Assembly: GCF_014837015.1 (NCBI RefSeq)
Contig: NZ_JACSPT010000003.1
Span: 136,479 to 200,478 of the forward strand
Direction of reading: 5' to 3'
DNA: 64,000 bases
Source of the DNA: Acinetobacter pecorum
GTDB taxonomy: Bacteria; Pseudomonadota; Gammaproteobacteria; Pseudomonadales; Moraxellaceae
The notes below the pieces were generated by a model. The model did not search any database and was not told the DNA's origin. It worked only from the letters and a program-made list of their open reading frames with translations. Positions 25,747 to 37,739 of the stretch are shown here, in pieces; position 1 is the first letter of the stretch, and each line of letters opens with the position of its first letter. Both the position numbers and the translations under genes were made by a program.

Positions 25747-27291
25747 TTAGTTAAAACCACTTTGTACCAGAGTAAAAATGAACTGCTGTAATTCAGGTGA
25801 CATTGCAAAGAACGCATACTTAGATACTGCAATCACTGGATCTGGGTAGACACCAACCACAAGTACCGCAAGCGCAGCAAGCAGCACCATAATACCGCCG
25901 ACTTTTTGACCCCAATGATTCACCGCATCTAGACGTGGTGTTTCAGGCGGTGTCATATAAAGTACAACCATTACACGCAGGTAATAATACAAACCGATAC
26001 CAGAGCCTAGGATAACCATTGCACTCAGGAACCATGCTTCGCCTGCAACTGCAGTTTTAATCACCAGGAACTTACCGATAAAACCGGCAGTTAAAGGAAT
26101 ACCTGCAAGAGACAGCATCATGACGGTTAATACAGCAGTCAATACCGGACGGCGCCAGAACAGACCACGGTATTCAGCCAGACTACCCGCTTCGTCAGTA
26201 TTGTTATACGGACTAGACATGAGTGTCACGACACCGAACGCACCAATCGTCGTTAACACATAGGTAATCACGTAAACGTTTACACTTTCAAAAGTTGCAA
26301 AACCTTGAACCTGCAAGAAATCGGTATTACGCGAAGTAACGATGGCAACCAGCAAATAACCAAAGTGTGCAATTGAAGAGTATGCCAGGATACGTTTCAA
26401 GTTCACCTGACGAACCGCCAGCAAGTTACCTGCAAGGATAGACAGAACCGCAATAATCGAAATGATAGTAACGAAGCTGTCCGCCAGGATTAGGCCTGAA
26501 GACAAAGCATAACGAACAAACAGGCCAATCATTGCCACTTTCGCTACTGTCGCAAGGAAAGTCGCGATTGGGGCTGGTGCACCCGCATATACGTCTGGTG
26601 TCCATTTGTGGAATGGTGCCAGCGATAATTTAAATGCCACAGCAAATACAATTAATGCCAGACCAATCACGACAGCCGGTTGGCTGAATGCAGTAAACAG
26701 CTTGCCCGGTTCTGCAACGAAACTTAAGCTGCCGGTATAAGCATAAACATAGGCCATACCCATCAACAGCATTGCAGATGCCGTTGCTGAAAGCACCAGA
26801 TATTTCACACCTGCTTCAAGCGATTGAGAACGTTGATGTGTATATGCCAACAAGCCGTATACAGGAATCGACATCAATTCAAGGCTGATAAAGAATGATG
26901 CATAGTGCGAGCTTGCTACCATCAGCATGGCACCCGCAACGGATATCAGCATCAAGATATACAGCTCTTCACGGTTATCTTTATAAGTTTCGATGTAGGC
27001 ATGTGACAGAGTGCTACATGCAAGTGCAGCAATCAGGATCACAAACTGGTACAGCATCGTAAACGGATCTACGAGGAACAGATTCATCACATTGGCAGGT
27101 GCAAATACGCCCGCCAACAAAACGAAAATGATATAAATCGCAGCAAGGTTTAAACCAATCACTGTGGTTGTAGCCACCAGATTATGGTTACGCTTGATTG
27201 CGGTCAGCAACATCACGACGATCGCAGTTAACGACACGATCATCACAGGTGCTAGAGGCATAAGCTCAGAAAAAGACATTGTGAAGTTCAT
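25747..27291 (-). CDS. nuoN: NADH-quinone oxidoreductase subunit N
   Basis: 514 residues. Antiporter-like membrane subunit of complex I, next to the quinone end of the proton-pumping arm. Fourteen hydrophobic segments; the Lys-containing HKWTPDVYAGAP loop and LAYSSIAHFGYLL block are characteristic of NuoL/M/N. Last gene of the 13-gene operon, separated from nuoM by 3 bases. An internal ATG four codons in is an alternative start. Confidence 0.96.
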   Translation of the reverse strand: MNFTMSFSELMPLAPVMIVSLTAIVVMLLTAIKRNHNLVATTTVIGLNLAAIYIIFVLLAGVFAPANVMNLFLVDPFTMLYQFVILIAALACSTLSHAYIETYKDNREELYILMLISVAGAMLMVASSHYASFFISLELMSIPVYGLLAYTHQRSQSLEAGVKYLVLSATASAMLLMGMAYVYAYTGSLSFVAEPGKLFTAFSQPAVVIGLALIVFAVAFKLSLAPFHKWTPDVYAGAPAPIATFLATVAKVAMIGLFVRYALSSGLILADSFVTIISIIAVLSILAGNLLAVRQVNLKRILAYSSIAHFGYLLVAIVTSRNTDFLQVQGFATFESVNVYVITYVLTTIGAFGVVTLMSSPYNNTDEAGSLAEYRGLFWRRPVLTAVLTVMMLSLAGIPLTAGFIGKFLVIKTAVAGEAWFLSAMVILGSGIGLYYYLRVMVVLYMTPPETPRLDAVNHWGQKVGGIMVLLAALAVLVVGVYPDPVIAVSKYAFFAMSPELQQFIFTLVQSGFN

Positions 27292-27294
27292 GGC

Positions 27295-28908
27295 TTATTG
27301 GATCTCCACATTTTCAAGTTGAGTCGTTACTTGATTAGTAACTTCAACCACTTCTTGAACTGGAATGTAGCTATTCGCTAACCACGCCATGCTTGAGTTT
27401 GAAATATCAAGGAAGCTTTGTGGATATAGACCAAGCCAAAGTAGACCAAACGCACAGATCAGCAATAATACAGTTTCACGTGCATTTAGATCTTTTAACG
27501 GATTTGTATAGTGCTGCTTTTGTGCTTCACTTGGTACACCAAACAGGGCTTTGTGAATCAGGATCAGACCGTACAGACCCGCAAACACCAAGCTGATCGC
27601 AGCAAGAATGGTAAACGCCGGGAATTGTGCATAAGCACCCATCAGGATCAGGAACTCGCCAATGAAGTTACCTAGACCTGGAATACCCACCAATGCCGCA
27701 ACGAAGAACATCAGGAAGAATGCAAGATACGGGAACTGACCACGCATACCACCCATCAAACGCATATCACGCGTATGCACACGCTCGTATACCTGACCAC
27801 ACATAATGAACAGTGCAGCAGATGAAATACCATGTGCCAACATCATGATCATCAAACCCTGGAAGGTCAGGATGTTACCTGCGTAGATCGCAAGTAAAAC
27901 GAAGCCCATGTGTGAAATAGAGGTATAAGCCAACAAGCGTTTCATGTCGGTTTGCTGGAAAGCACACCAAGCACCGTAGAAGATACCGATTAAACCCAGA
28001 ATGATCGCGAAGTCTGCAAACTGTGCAGATGCTGCCGGGAAGAATGGAATCACAAAACGAAGCAGACCGTATGCAGCTGTCTTAATCAAGATACCTGCAA
28101 GATCGACAGAACCCGCTGTTGGTGCTTGTGCATGTGCATCTGGCAACCAGCCGTGTAATGGGAAAACTGGAAGTTTTACCGCAAAACCGATGAATAAACA
28201 GATCATGAATGCATAAGCAACTGCTGGAGCCTGAGCATCAAGCGTATTCGCCACACCTAATAAATAGTTGTAGTCGAAACGGATTTCGCCAGTCAGGGTG
28301 TAGCCTACAGTCACCAGACCCAGGATACCAATCAGCATCACCAGACCTGCAACCTGCGTGTAGATGAAGAACTTGGTTGCTGCATATACGCGTGACTTGC
28401 CTTCTGCCCCTTTATGACCCCAAAGGGCAATCAGGAAGTAGATTGGCACCAGCATCATCTCCCAGAAGAAGAAGAACAGGAACAGGTCAATCGCAAGGAA
28501 TACACCGATGACACCACCCAAAGACCATAACAGGTTCAGGTGGAAGAAACCCACATTCTTTTGAATCTCACCCCATGAACAGCCGACTGCCAAAACACCT
28601 AGAAGTGCAGTCAAACCAACCATAAGAAGTGATAAACCATCCACTGCAAGGTGAATGTTAATGCCCAGGGTTTGAATCCAAGGCAGTTTGAATTCGGCAG
28701 CCCACGAAGGTGTAGCACCGCCCAATTCATAGTTATAAGTACCAGTCTGCCAAAGGACGATAGTCAAGACCAACGTCACCAGCATACCGATCAACGCGAT
28801 ATAACGCGGCAAGTGCTGGTCGAGTTTATCGACCAACCAGCATATGAAACCTGCAATGAACGGAATGAGGATCAGAGCCGGCAAAATAATATTGTTTGGA
28901 GCTTCCAT
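27295..28908 (-). CDS. nuoM: NADH-quinone oxidoreductase subunit M
   Basis: 537 residues from ATG 28908 (MEAPNN); five more in-frame residues upstream overlap nuoL and are less likely. Antiporter-like subunit of the membrane arm. PLHGWLPDAHAQAPTAGS and LLAYTSISHMGFVLL are the conserved proton-channel blocks, with key Lys and His residues present. The N-terminal and C-terminal parts are standard for gammaproteobacteria. Confidence 0.96.
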   Translation of the reverse strand: MEAPNNIILPALILIPFIAGFICWLVDKLDQHLPRYIALIGMLVTLVLTIVLWQTGTYNYELGGATPSWAAEFKLPWIQTLGINIHLAVDGLSLLMVGLTALLGVLAVGCSWGEIQKNVGFFHLNLLWSLGGVIGVFLAIDLFLFFFFWEMMLVPIYFLIALWGHKGAEGKSRVYAATKFFIYTQVAGLVMLIGILGLVTVGYTLTGEIRFDYNYLLGVANTLDAQAPAVAYAFMICLFIGFAVKLPVFPLHGWLPDAHAQAPTAGSVDLAGILIKTAAYGLLRFVIPFFPAASAQFADFAIILGLIGIFYGAWCAFQQTDMKRLLAYTSISHMGFVLLAIYAGNILTFQGLMIMMLAHGISSAALFIMCGQVYERVHTRDMRLMGGMRGQFPYLAFFLMFFVAALVGIPGLGNFIGEFLILMGAYAQFPAFTILAAISLVFAGLYGLILIHKALFGVPSEAQKQHYTNPLKDLNARETVLLLICAFGLLWLGLYPQSFLDISNSSMAWLANSYIPVQEVVEVTNQVTTQLENVEIQ

Positions 28909-28909
28909 T

Positions 28910-30805
28910 TTATTTCCCCACAACCTGAATCACGATCAAGATCATCAGCAGGACAACGACACCGAGCCCCATACTAGATGCATATTCACGTACTAAACCG
29001 GTTTGACGTGAACTTGTAAAGCTGTTACCACCTTTAACAAGTGCAGGAAGTACCAGCCACAGGCCATCAATCGGATCACGACCAAAGATCTTCGCGAACA
29101 ATAAGTATGGCTTCACGAAAATGATGTCATAAAGCGTATCGAAACCTAATGCATTACGGCAGATATTGACCAGACCAGCACCCACAGAAGTAGCTGCAAA
29201 ACGTTTTACGGCACTGTAAGCAAAAGCGAACAGTACTACACCGACTACCAGTCCTGTCAAAGCAACAGCGATTGCGATGTATTCAGCACCATGTGCACCT
29301 GCTTCAAGCGCTTCAGGAATAATAAAGGCTGGAATTCGTGCAGCATCCAGAATGCTCATTACTGGTGCTTTCAGAACGATCGCAAGACCTGTAGAAAGTA
29401 CAGCAAGAATCGCCAATGGCGCCCAGTATGTTGCACCTTTGATTTCGTGATAAGGCGTGTTTTCTTTGCCGAAGAATACAACCCAGATTAAGCGGAATGT
29501 ATAAATAGACGTTAAGAATGCACCTGCAACACCAACCCAGTACAGCGTGTTATATACCGGCAAACCGGCAACATGACTTTGCGTCCAGACTGCAGCAAGA
29601 ATCGCGTCTTTTGAGAAGAAACCAATGGTCAGGAATGGGATCGCTGCCAATGCACCGCCACCAATCGCGAAACATGCAAACAGGAATTTGTTCTTGTAGA
29701 ACAGACCGCCCATCTTGAAGATGTTTTGTTCGTGATGGTAAGCCAGAATCACCGCACCAGACGACAAGAACAAGAGTGCCTTGAAGAATGCGTGTGTCAG
29801 CATGTGGAATAGGCCTGCCTGATACGCTTCAGCACCTACAGCCATAAACATATAACCCAGCTGACTCATAGTTGAGTAAGCCAGAATACGTTTGATGTCG
29901 GTTTGAACCAGTGCAGCAAAACCAGCTACAAGCAATGTCACCGCACCTGTGATCGAAATAAATACCATCACTTCTGGTGCAAGTTCAAATACTGCGAACA
30001 TACGGCAGCACAGGTAAACACCTGCGGTTACCATGGTCGCAGCATGGATCAATGCAGAAACAGGTGTCGGACCTGCCATCGCATCGGCTAACCATGTTTG
30101 TAACGGGATCTGTGCAGATTTACCCGCCGCACCCAAGAACAATAACAATGCTGTCCAGATGGTCAAAGATGAACTTTGGGTCATTACAGTCGCTGCATTT
30201 TCAACGATGTACTGAATGTTCAAGGTACCAAATTGCTGGAAGATCAGGAACATGGCAATCAGCAGGAATACGTCACCGATACGGGTCACGGTAAATGCCT
30301 TGATTGCCGCCAGACCATTTGCAGGGTTCTGGTAGTAATAACCGATCAGCAGGTATGAACACAGACCTACGCCTTCCCAACCCAGGAATAACAACGCCAG
30401 GTTGTCACCCAATACCAGCAACAACATGCTAGCAACGAACAGGTTGAAGTAAGAGAAGAAACGTGCGAAGTCTTCTTCACCGCGCATGTACCATGATGCA
30501 AAGATGTGAATCAAGAAACCCACACCTGTCACCATACCCAGCATCAATAAAGACAAGCCATCTAGCTGCAAGCTGATGCCCGGTGCAAAACCACCAACAC
30601 TGAACCAAGTCCAGAGATGTTGTACTACTGCAGTTGAACCATTGTTAACAAAGTCCATACCTGCAATCAGTGCGAACAGCGCAGATAAACCGACTGCACC
30701 GACACCAATAATGGCTGCAACAGATTCCGGAAGCTTGTTGCGCCCCGCCGCTAACAGGACAAAACCAATGAGCGGAAATAAAATTGTTAGATATAAATAA
30801 CTCAT
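28910..30805 (-). CDS. nuoL: NADH-quinone oxidoreductase subunit L
   Basis: 631 residues. Distal antiporter-like subunit of complex I. Conserved [23 protein letters not shown] (core [19 protein letters not shown]) and [13 protein letters not shown] are present, and the C-terminal region is long enough for the lateral amphipathic helix that runs along the membrane arm. Starts by overlapping the nuoK end by 4 bases. Confidence 0.97.
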   Translation of the reverse strand: MSYLYLTILFPLIGFVLLAAGRNKLPESVAAIIGVGAVGLSALFALIAGMDFVNNGSTAVVQHLWTWFSVGGFAPGISLQLDGLSLLMLGMVTGVGFLIHIFASWYMRGEEDFARFFSYFNLFVASMLLLVLGDNLALLFLGWEGVGLCSYLLIGYYYQNPANGLAAIKAFTVTRIGDVFLLIAMFLIFQQFGTLNIQYIVENAATVMTQSSSLTIWTALLLFLGAAGKSAQIPLQTWLADAMAGPTPVSALIHAATMVTAGVYLCCRMFAVFELAPEVMVFISITGAVTLLVAGFAALVQTDIKRILAYSTMSQLGYMFMAVGAEAYQAGLFHMLTHAFFKALLFLSSGAVILAYHHEQNIFKMGGLFYKNKFLFACFAIGGGALAAIPFLTIGFFSKDAILAAVWTQSHVAGLPVYNTLYWVGVAGAFLTSIYTFRLIWVVFFGKENTPYHEIKGATYWAPLAILAVLSTGLAIVLKAPVMSILDAARIPAFIIPEALEAGAHGAEYIAIAVALTGLVVGVVLFAFAYSAVKRFAATSVGAGLVNICRNALGFDTLYDIIFVKPYLLFAKIFGRDPIDGLWLVLPALVKGGNSFTSSRQTGLVREYASSMGLGVVVLLMILIVIQVVGK

Positions 30806-31110
30806 CCGCGCATCTCACTAGCAGCATCCACATCCAGGTGATGGAAGCGATGATAGAACTGAAGGACGATCGCAAGACCAATACAAGCCTCTGCCGCAGC
30901 AAGTGTCAAAATCAGGATAAACATGATCTGACCGTCTGGCTGTGCCCATGCACTGCCCGCCAAAACGAATGCCAGAGCAGCAGCATTCATCATGATTTCA
31001 AGGCTCATTAAAATAAATAGTAGGTTGCGTCGCACCATTACACCGTAAAAACCCAGTGCAAAGAGAATAGATGCAACGATCAAACCATGCTCTAAAGGGA
31101 TGTTGCCCAT
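30802..31110 (-). CDS. nuoK: NADH-quinone oxidoreductase subunit K
   Basis: 102 residues, three transmembrane helices. Carries the buried glutamates of the proton path in [14 protein letters not shown] and [13 protein letters not shown]. Overlaps nuoJ by one base and nuoL by four, so translation is coupled on both sides. Confidence 0.96.
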   Translation of the reverse strand: MGNIPLEHGLIVASILFALGFYGVMVRRNLLFILMSLEIMMNAAALAFVLAGSAWAQPDGQIMFILILTLAAAEACIGLAIVLQFYHRFHHLDVDAASEMRG

Positions 31111-31631
31111 TATTCTTTTTCCTCTTCTGCATCTGGTTCACGTTTACCTAAATGGAATGCAGCTACTAATGCAGCAAGCAATAACATCGCGGCAACTTCA
31201 ACCAACAACAAGTACTGCGTAAAGAGTGATTGACCCACTGCTTTCGGGCCCACCATTTCTGTACCCATCACCAGTGAAGCTTGCGTGTAGTCAGAACTTA
31301 ATACCCACACCAGCACCAGACCGATCAGGAAGCTCATCAGTGCCGGATAAGCCCAGGCTGATGAAGTCAACCATTTACGTTCTTGTTCAACAGTCTGCTC
31401 ACCCAGGTTCAGCATCATTACGACGAATACGAACAATACCATGATCGCACCCGCATAAACGATGACTTCCAGTGCACCCGCAAAAGGCGCACCGACAATC
31501 AGGAACATGCCTGCGACTGCAAGCAGGGATACGATCAGGCTTAATAAAGCATGTACCGGATTCGCGTTAGTAACCACGCGAACCGTAGAGACAATGGCCA
31601 CAAGGGCCATTAAATAAAATGGCCACATCAT
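31110..31631 (-). CDS. nuoJ: NADH-quinone oxidoreductase subunit J
   Basis: 173 residues, five hydrophobic segments, with [21 protein letters not shown], the conserved third helix (core [16 protein letters not shown]). Membrane-arm subunit of complex I. Ends in a charged EEEKE tail. Overlaps nuoI by 4 bases. Confidence 0.96.
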   Translation of the reverse strand: MMWPFYLMALVAIVSTVRVVTNANPVHALLSLIVSLLAVAGMFLIVGAPFAGALEVIVYAGAIMVLFVFVVMMLNLGEQTVEQERKWLTSSAWAYPALMSFLIGLVLVWVLSSDYTQASLVMGTEMVGPKAVGQSLFTQYLLLVEVAAMLLLAALVAAFHLGKREPDAEEEKE

Positions 31632-32170
31632 GGTAATAGACTCCGTACATCAACAGGTGCACTTTCACGCTGTGCCTGACCTTTGTCCTTGCCTGCAATT
31701 GCCATACCGGCTACACGGTAGAAGTTATAGTCAGGATATTTACCAGGACCAGAAATCAGCAGGTGTTCTTTTTCATAAACCAAGTCCTGACGAACATATT
31801 CGCCAAGCTCGAAGTCAGGCGTCATTTGAATCGCAGTGGTTGGACACGCTTCTTCACACATACCGCAGAAAATACAGCGCGAGAAGTTAATACGGAAAAA
31901 TTCCGGATACCAGCGACCGTCTTCACGTTCTGCTTTTTGTAATGAAATACAACCTACCGGACAGGCAACCGCACACAGGTTACATGCCACGCAGCGTTCT
32001 TCGCCATCAGGGTCACGTGTCAATACGATACGACCACGAAAACGTGGCGGCACGATTTCTTCGGCTGGTACTTCTGGGTAAAGAATAGTGTCACGTTTAC
32101 GCGTTGCATGGCTGAACACCATCCAAAGCGAACGAACAATCGATCCAAACCCGGCTAGAAATTTAAACAT
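31628..32170 (-). CDS. nuoI: NADH-quinone oxidoreductase subunit I, 2x[4Fe-4S]
   Basis: 180 residues. Peripheral subunit carrying clusters N6a and N6b: [15 protein letters not shown] and [15 protein letters not shown] supply two sets of CxxCxxCxxxCP ligands. It passes electrons towards NuoB near the membrane. An amphipathic N-terminus contacts the membrane in homologues. Confidence 0.97.
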   Translation of the reverse strand: MFKFLAGFGSIVRSLWMVFSHATRKRDTILYPEVPAEEIVPPRFRGRIVLTRDPDGEERCVACNLCAVACPVGCISLQKAEREDGRWYPEFFRINFSRCIFCGMCEEACPTTAIQMTPDFELGEYVRQDLVYEKEHLLISGPGKYPDYNFYRVAGMAIAGKDKGQAQRESAPVDVRSLLP

Positions 32171-32186
32171 TTTGTTCTCCCTGCCC

Positions 32187-33194
32187 TTACCACAAGATAA
32201 CCGCGCCAGTTACCAACAGGTTAACTAGAGCTAATGGCAAGCAAATTTTCCAACCAAAGTTCATTACCTGGTCATAACGTGGACGCATTAATGAACCACG
32301 CGCCAGTACAAACATCATTACAAAGAATGCTGTTTTGATAATGAACCAGAATGCTGCTGGAAGGAACGGAATATCAAGGTTGAATGGCGCAAGCCAGCCA
32401 CCAAAGAATAGAGTCACGATCAATGCAGAGATCAGTACCACGTTAACGTATTCCGCAACGAAGAACATCCCCCATTTCATACCGCCATATTCGACATGGT
32501 AACCTTCCGCCAGTTCCTGTTCCGCTTCTGGTTGGTCAAATGGATGACGATGCGTTACCGCCACACCCGCAACCACAAAAATCAGGAAGCCAAGGAACTG
32601 AGGAATCACAAACCATACGTCTTTTTGTGCTTCAACGATTTCACGCATGTTGAATGAGCCGGCAATTGCCACCACACCCATGAGCGAGATACCTAGGAAC
32701 ACTTCATACGAAATAGTTTGAGCTGCAGAACGCAAACCGCCCAATAAGGCATATTTGTTGTTGGATGACCAGCCACCGAACAGGACTGCATAGACTGCAA
32801 TCCCTGCCATTGCCATAAAGAACAACAGGCCGATGTTCATGTCTGCAACACCCAGATACGGTGAAACAGGAATAACCATGAACGACAGCACCGCAGTTGC
32901 CATCGCAACTGCTGGCGCCATCCGGAAAGTCAATTTGTCAGCAAATTTGGGGGTCCAGTCTTCCTTGAACATGATTTTCAGCATGTCGGCAACAATCTGG
33001 AACATACCGCCCGGACCAACACGGTTCGGACCGTAACGGTCTTGCCACAAGCCGAGTAAACGACGTTCAATAAAAGACATCAACGCAGCGATCAGTACCA
33101 CAACCAGCAAGATCACGATCGCTTGAATGACTGAATAGGCGATTGGCCAGTTTTCAGCCCACAGCGGCGTTTGACGGATTAATTCTTGTTCCAT
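32187..33194 (-). CDS. nuoH: NADH-quinone oxidoreductase subunit H
   Basis: 335 residues, about eight helices. Forms much of the quinone chamber. Signature blocks [21 protein letters not shown] (core [16 protein letters not shown]) and [20 protein letters not shown] (core [16 protein letters not shown]) contain the conserved charged residues at the quinone entry. Lies 4 bases after nuoG. Confidence 0.97.
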   Translation of the reverse strand: MEQELIRQTPLWAENWPIAYSVIQAIVILLVVVLIAALMSFIERRLLGLWQDRYGPNRVGPGGMFQIVADMLKIMFKEDWTPKFADKLTFRMAPAVAMATAVLSFMVIPVSPYLGVADMNIGLLFFMAMAGIAVYAVLFGGWSSNNKYALLGGLRSAAQTISYEVFLGISLMGVVAIAGSFNMREIVEAQKDVWFVIPQFLGFLIFVVAGVAVTHRHPFDQPEAEQELAEGYHVEYGGMKWGMFFVAEYVNVVLISALIVTLFFGGWLAPFNLDIPFLPAAFWFIIKTAFFVMMFVLARGSLMRPRYDQVMNFGWKICLPLALVNLLVTGAVILW

Positions 33195-33197
33195 GAA

Positions 33198-35876
33198 TTA
33201 CGCTCCTACCGCGACTGAAACAGGCTCTGCAAGAGATACCGTCGGTGCAAGACCGATTGGGTAACCAATATAACCTGTTGGTAAGTATTCGATTACTTGT
33301 ACAGGAAGAACAATCGACGTTTCACCTGCTTTAACTGTAATCCGCTGACCATCTTGAACATTCAAGCGAGCAGCATCCTGTTCACCTACTGCAAATACCG
33401 GTTCAGGAATACGGGTTTCCATCGCTGGTGTTTTTACTGTGAATTCACCTGAACCAAAGATATGGTGCATTGGCACCAAACGGAAGCTCTCAGCATTCAC
33501 CAAAACAGGTGCCGGTGCAACAAAACTGCGCGCTGGACGTTTTGGTAAACGGTCGAATAGACGAACACCTGAATCACCACCTTTCAAGTGGCCACCCACT
33601 TCATTCTGGTACTTGTTCCAGGCTTGTGGAGAGTTCCAGCCTGCTGACCAGGCAAATGGAATCAGTGGAGATGGTGTTTCATTACCCACATAACCTTCCA
33701 TAGAGAATGTTAATGCAGAATCAATATCGGTTGGCTGTTTCGGCTCGTGGACAGACAATGGCGCACGCATCGAAGTACGGCCTGAGTAACGACGTGGTTC
33801 ACGTGCCACTTTCAGACCATGTACACGGAAGCCCGCATCAGGTGCAACATCCAGAATGCCTTCCAGCGCTGGAATGTTTTTTGCCACTGATTCGATCACG
33901 TCATCCAGCAAAGTCCAAGAAATCGCTTTGCCTTTCACGCCTGTTTCCAGAGCGTGTAACCAGCGCCAAGATTCTTTAATCGCCAGTTCAGGATTGTAGT
34001 AGCTTGGGTCATACACTTGGTAGAAACGTTGTGCACGGCCTTCTTGCGATACAACCGTACCATCACCTTCCGCGAAGCTTGCAGCAGAAAGCACGATGTC
34101 GGCTTTTTTCACTGTTTCAGTTTCAGAGTGATCCAGTACGATCACTTCTTTACCTGCAAGTGCAGCATCGACCTGTGCAGCAGGAAGACGACGGTAAAGG
34201 TCATTTTCAACTACGATGACAGTATCGTAATCTTGTGCAAATGCTTGCTCCAGGCTTTGACCACCAAAGATTGCCATACCCATCGAGTTCACTTCAGGAA
34301 CAGTCAAGGTCAAACCGGCATTACCCAGATTCTGTGCAACTTGTGCCGCAGCTTCCATAATGGCAGGATCTTGCAGGCTTGTACCCGAAACGATCAGAGG
34401 TTTCTTGGCAGCTTTTAAAGTGTCCGCAATCGTTTGTGCAAATGCTTTCGCGTCATCGTCTAAACCAAGGATGCTCTCACCTTTCACGCCTGCCGCAATC
34501 GCAAAGCCTAAACGCGCGATGTCGTTTGGAGACGCAACCACTTCCCCTTCAGCAACATCAGACAAACGGGTTTGAGTCGCTGCCAGAATGTAAATCGGAG
34601 ATTTGGCATCTTGGGCAATACGTTGTACCGGTTCAGCCAGCCATTCTTGGGTACGGCGCTCTGCTGCCATCTCTTTGCCTTTATTTTTCGCAGCCTGGCG
34701 AACAGATAAAGCCATACGAGGTGCAGTTTGAGTCAGGTCTTCACCCAGAATCAGTACCGCATCATAGCTCTCAATTTCACGCATGTTCGGGTTGTATACA
34801 CCCTCGGTTTGCATGATAGAAGCAGCCAGTTCAACCAGGTTTTGCTCTTTTTGAGACAGACCGGTTGAGAAGCGATCTTGACCAACCAGCTCAAGAAGTG
34901 CGTAGTTCGATTCAAGAGATGCTCGCGGCGAACCAATACCCAGTACTTTTTTGCCCTGGATATTTGCAATAACCGTATCGAGTGCTGCATCAACTGAAAC
35001 AGTTTCAACAGTAGCACCATTACGGAATTGTGGCTGACGTGGACGGTCTGCACGGTTCACATAACCAGTACCGAAACGGCCTTTGTCGCATAGGAAGTAT
35101 TGGTTCACTTCACCGTTAAAACGGTTTTCTACACGACGAAGCTCGCCATAACGTTCACCCGGAGAAATGTTACAGCCTGAAGAACAGCCCTGACATACGC
35201 TTGGCGCATACTGCATGTCCCACTTACGGTTGTAGCGTTCAGAGTGAGTCTTATCTGTGAATACACCAGTCGGACACACTTCAGTCAGGTTACCCGAGAA
35301 TTCAGACTCTAAAGTGCCTGATTCTGGACGACCGAAGTACACGCGTGATGCGTTGGCATACACGCCAAAGTCGGTACCGCCTGCGTAGTCTTTGTAGTAA
35401 CGCACACAACGGTAACATGCGATACAACGGTTCATCTCGTGCGCAATAAACGAACCAAGTTCCTGGTTGTAATGCGTACGTTTGGTGAAACGGTAGCGAC
35501 GACGGTCATGCTGTGTCATTACAGTCATATCTTGTAAATGACAGTGACCGCCCTCTTCACAGACTGGACAGTCGTGCGGGTGGTTGGTCATCAAGAATTC
35601 AACAATCGAAGCACGGAAATCCTTGGCTTCTTTGTCTTCAATCGAGATGTAGGTATTGTCTGCTGCAGGTGTCATACATGACATGACCAAACGACCACGC
35701 GTATCTTCTGGATTCGCGTACTGGGTCACGGCACATTGACGGCAAGAGCCGACAGAACCTAAGGATGGATGCCAACAAAAGTATGGGATATCAATACCAA
35801 GACTCAAACATGCTTGTAGCAAGTTTTCCGAGCCGTTGACTTCATACGATTTGCCATCGACATGAATTGTAGCCAT
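33198..35876 (-). CDS. nuoG: NADH-quinone oxidoreductase subunit G
   Basis: 892 residues. Largest peripheral subunit. N-terminal [2Fe-2S] ferredoxin domain ([20 protein letters not shown]), His/Cys [4Fe-4S] motif ([18 protein letters not shown]), further cluster ligands in [16 protein letters not shown], and the N7-type motif CQGCSSGCN; the remainder is the molybdopterin-oxidoreductase-like domain, which has no molybdenum site in complex I. Length and order are as in E. coli NuoG (about 908). Confidence 0.97.
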   Translation of the reverse strand: MATIHVDGKSYEVNGSENLLQACLSLGIDIPYFCWHPSLGSVGSCRQCAVTQYANPEDTRGRLVMSCMTPAADNTYISIEDKEAKDFRASIVEFLMTNHPHDCPVCEEGGHCHLQDMTVMTQHDRRRYRFTKRTHYNQELGSFIAHEMNRCIACYRCVRYYKDYAGGTDFGVYANASRVYFGRPESGTLESEFSGNLTEVCPTGVFTDKTHSERYNRKWDMQYAPSVCQGCSSGCNISPGERYGELRRVENRFNGEVNQYFLCDKGRFGTGYVNRADRPRQPQFRNGATVETVSVDAALDTVIANIQGKKVLGIGSPRASLESNYALLELVGQDRFSTGLSQKEQNLVELAASIMQTEGVYNPNMREIESYDAVLILGEDLTQTAPRMALSVRQAAKNKGKEMAAERRTQEWLAEPVQRIAQDAKSPIYILAATQTRLSDVAEGEVVASPNDIARLGFAIAAGVKGESILGLDDDAKAFAQTIADTLKAAKKPLIVSGTSLQDPAIMEAAAQVAQNLGNAGLTLTVPEVNSMGMAIFGGQSLEQAFAQDYDTVIVVENDLYRRLPAAQVDAALAGKEVIVLDHSETETVKKADIVLSAASFAEGDGTVVSQEGRAQRFYQVYDPSYYNPELAIKESWRWLHALETGVKGKAISWTLLDDVIESVAKNIPALEGILDVAPDAGFRVHGLKVAREPRRYSGRTSMRAPLSVHEPKQPTDIDSALTFSMEGYVGNETPSPLIPFAWSAGWNSPQAWNKYQNEVGGHLKGGDSGVRLFDRLPKRPARSFVAPAPVLVNAESFRLVPMHHIFGSGEFTVKTPAMETRIPEPVFAVGEQDAARLNVQDGQRITVKAGETSIVLPVQVIEYLPTGYIGYPIGLAPTVSLAEPVSVAVGA

Positions 35877-35887
35877 AGTCGAATTCC

Positions 35888-37219
35888 TTAAGCTTGTTCT
35901 ACGGAGCTAACTTGAGCGGCGGCATTGACGACCTTCGCTTCAAATTCACCACGGAAATGTTTGAGTGCACCCATAAGCGGCTCCATTGCACCAGGAGCAT
36001 GCGCACAGAAAGTTTTACCAATCCAAAGCTTACGAGTTAGTTCTTGTAAGTGATCGATATCTTCTTTCTTACCTGTACCATCTTCGAGTGCTTTTAGCGC
36101 TTTCACAGCCCAAGGCAAGCCATCACGACAAGGTGTACAGAAACCACATGATTCACGTGCAAAGAATTCTTCGAGGTTACGTGTCGCTGAAACCATACAC
36201 TGGGTTTCATCAACCACCATGAGCAGACAGGTACCTAAACGTGAACCTGCTTTCATGATGCTTTCCGCATCCATAGGAAGATCAATATGCTCGGCAGCCA
36301 GGAAGTCAGTTGATGCACCGCCCGGTAACCATGCTTTCAGTTTCAAACCATCGCGCATACCACCAGCGTGTTCTTCAATCACTTCACGCGCTGTTGTACC
36401 AAATGGCAGTTCCCATAAACCCGGGAATTTCACCTTACCTGATGCACCATAAATCTTGGTGCCCGGATCTTTCGACTTACCCGCAGACAGGTTGATATAC
36501 CATTCAGGACCGCGCAGCATAATAGCTGGCAAGTTATTGTAGGTCTCTACGTTGTTGACAATCGTAGGACGACCCCAAGCACCTGCAACCTGTGGAAATG
36601 GCGGCTTGGTACGCGGGTTGGCACGGCGACCTTCAAGCGAGTTAATCAATGCAGTTTCTTCACCACAGATATAACGGCCCGCACCGGTATGCACGTGCAA
36701 CTCGAAGTTCCAGCCGGTACCGAGGATGTTGTCCCCTAGGTAGCCTTTGGCACGAACTTGCTCAAGTGCTTCATTTAAGTATTTTGCAGCTTCGATGTAC
36801 TCGCCACGGATAAAGATATAACCGTGGGTCGCTTCCAGCGTATAGCCTGCAATCAGCATACCTTCGATCAATTGATGAGGAAGATCTTCCATCAGCAAAC
36901 GGTCTTTAAAGGTACCTGGTTCCATCTCATCGGCATTACAAATCAGGTAACGTGGACCCGAGTTGTCATTTGGCGCCATCAATGACCATTTGATGCCTGC
37001 CGGGAAGCCTGCACCACCACGACCTTTTACAGTCGCTGCCTTAACCACTTCCAATACATCTTTAGGCGACATAGACAGGGCTTTTTTAAAGCCAGCATAA
37101 CCTTCCAGCGCTTCGTAATCATCAGCATTACGAACGTTGGCCTGCTTGCTTAAACGCCAGGTAAGCGGATGAGTTTCCGGGTTACCGTCGCCATAAATTG
37201 GTTTTGGTTCAGTATTCAT
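35888..37219 (-). CDS. nuoF: NADH-quinone oxidoreductase subunit F, NADH/FMN site
   Basis: 443 residues. NADH dehydrogenase catalytic subunit. [13 protein letters not shown] binds [23 protein letters not shown] contacts FMN, and [12 protein letters not shown] with a further Cys in [10 protein letters not shown] holds the N3 [4Fe-4S] cluster. Overlaps nuoE by 4 bases. Confidence 0.97.
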   Translation of the reverse strand: MNTEPKPIYGDGNPETHPLTWRLSKQANVRNADDYEALEGYAGFKKALSMSPKDVLEVVKAATVKGRGGAGFPAGIKWSLMAPNDNSGPRYLICNADEMEPGTFKDRLLMEDLPHQLIEGMLIAGYTLEATHGYIFIRGEYIEAAKYLNEALEQVRAKGYLGDNILGTGWNFELHVHTGAGRYICGEETALINSLEGRRANPRTKPPFPQVAGAWGRPTIVNNVETYNNLPAIMLRGPEWYINLSAGKSKDPGTKIYGASGKVKFPGLWELPFGTTAREVIEEHAGGMRDGLKLKAWLPGGASTDFLAAEHIDLPMDAESIMKAGSRLGTCLLMVVDETQCMVSATRNLEEFFARESCGFCTPCRDGLPWAVKALKALEDGTGKKEDIDHLQELTRKLWIGKTFCAHAPGAMEPLMGALKHFRGEFEAKVVNAAAQVSSVEQA

Positions 37220-37725
37220 ACATACTTCTCCAACAGCTGTTTCACCGAAGTCACTTCAACCAGACCGTGCGTGTCTTCATCAATCATTAAGGTTGGACCT
37301 TTGTCACAGTTGCCCAGACAGCAAATTGGCAGCAAAGTGAAACGACCATCTGCAGTCGTTTGACCAAACTGAATGCCTAATTCGCGCTGGAATGCTTCTG
37401 CCAAAGTTTCCGCACCCATCAGGAAACACGCAATCGAGTCACATAACAAAATTACGTGACGACCGACCGGCTGACGGTAAATACGGTTATAGAACGTCGC
37501 TACACCTTCCAGATCTGCAACGCTCATGCTCAGCATTTGTGCGATGGCATTCATTTGCGCATCATCTACCCAGCCATTACGGCGTTGTACACACTTCAGC
37601 GCATCCAGACACGCTGCACGTGGGTATGGATAGTGCCCCATATGATGTTCGATATCGTGAATTTCGTCCGCAGTCAAAATTCCTTCAACATTCACACGTG
37701 GCTTTTTATCAGTCAAAATCATCAT
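37216..37725 (-). CDS. nuoE: NADH-quinone oxidoreductase subunit E, [2Fe-2S]
   Basis: 169 residues. Thioredoxin-fold subunit carrying cluster N1a; ligands lie in [14 protein letters not shown] (Cys, plus 4, Cys) and [17 protein letters not shown]. The spacing of the first Cys pair is the normal CDSxxC form. The start is ATG 37725 or the next codon, also ATG. Confidence 0.95.
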   Translation of the reverse strand: MMILTDKKPRVNVEGILTADEIHDIEHHMGHYPYPRAACLDALKCVQRRNGWVDDAQMNAIAQMLSMSVADLEGVATFYNRIYRQPVGRHVILLCDSIACFLMGAETLAEAFQRELGIQFGQTTADGRFTLLPICCLGNCDKGPTLMIDEDTHGLVEVTSVKQLLEKYV

Positions 37726-37739
37726 AATGCGTTTACCCC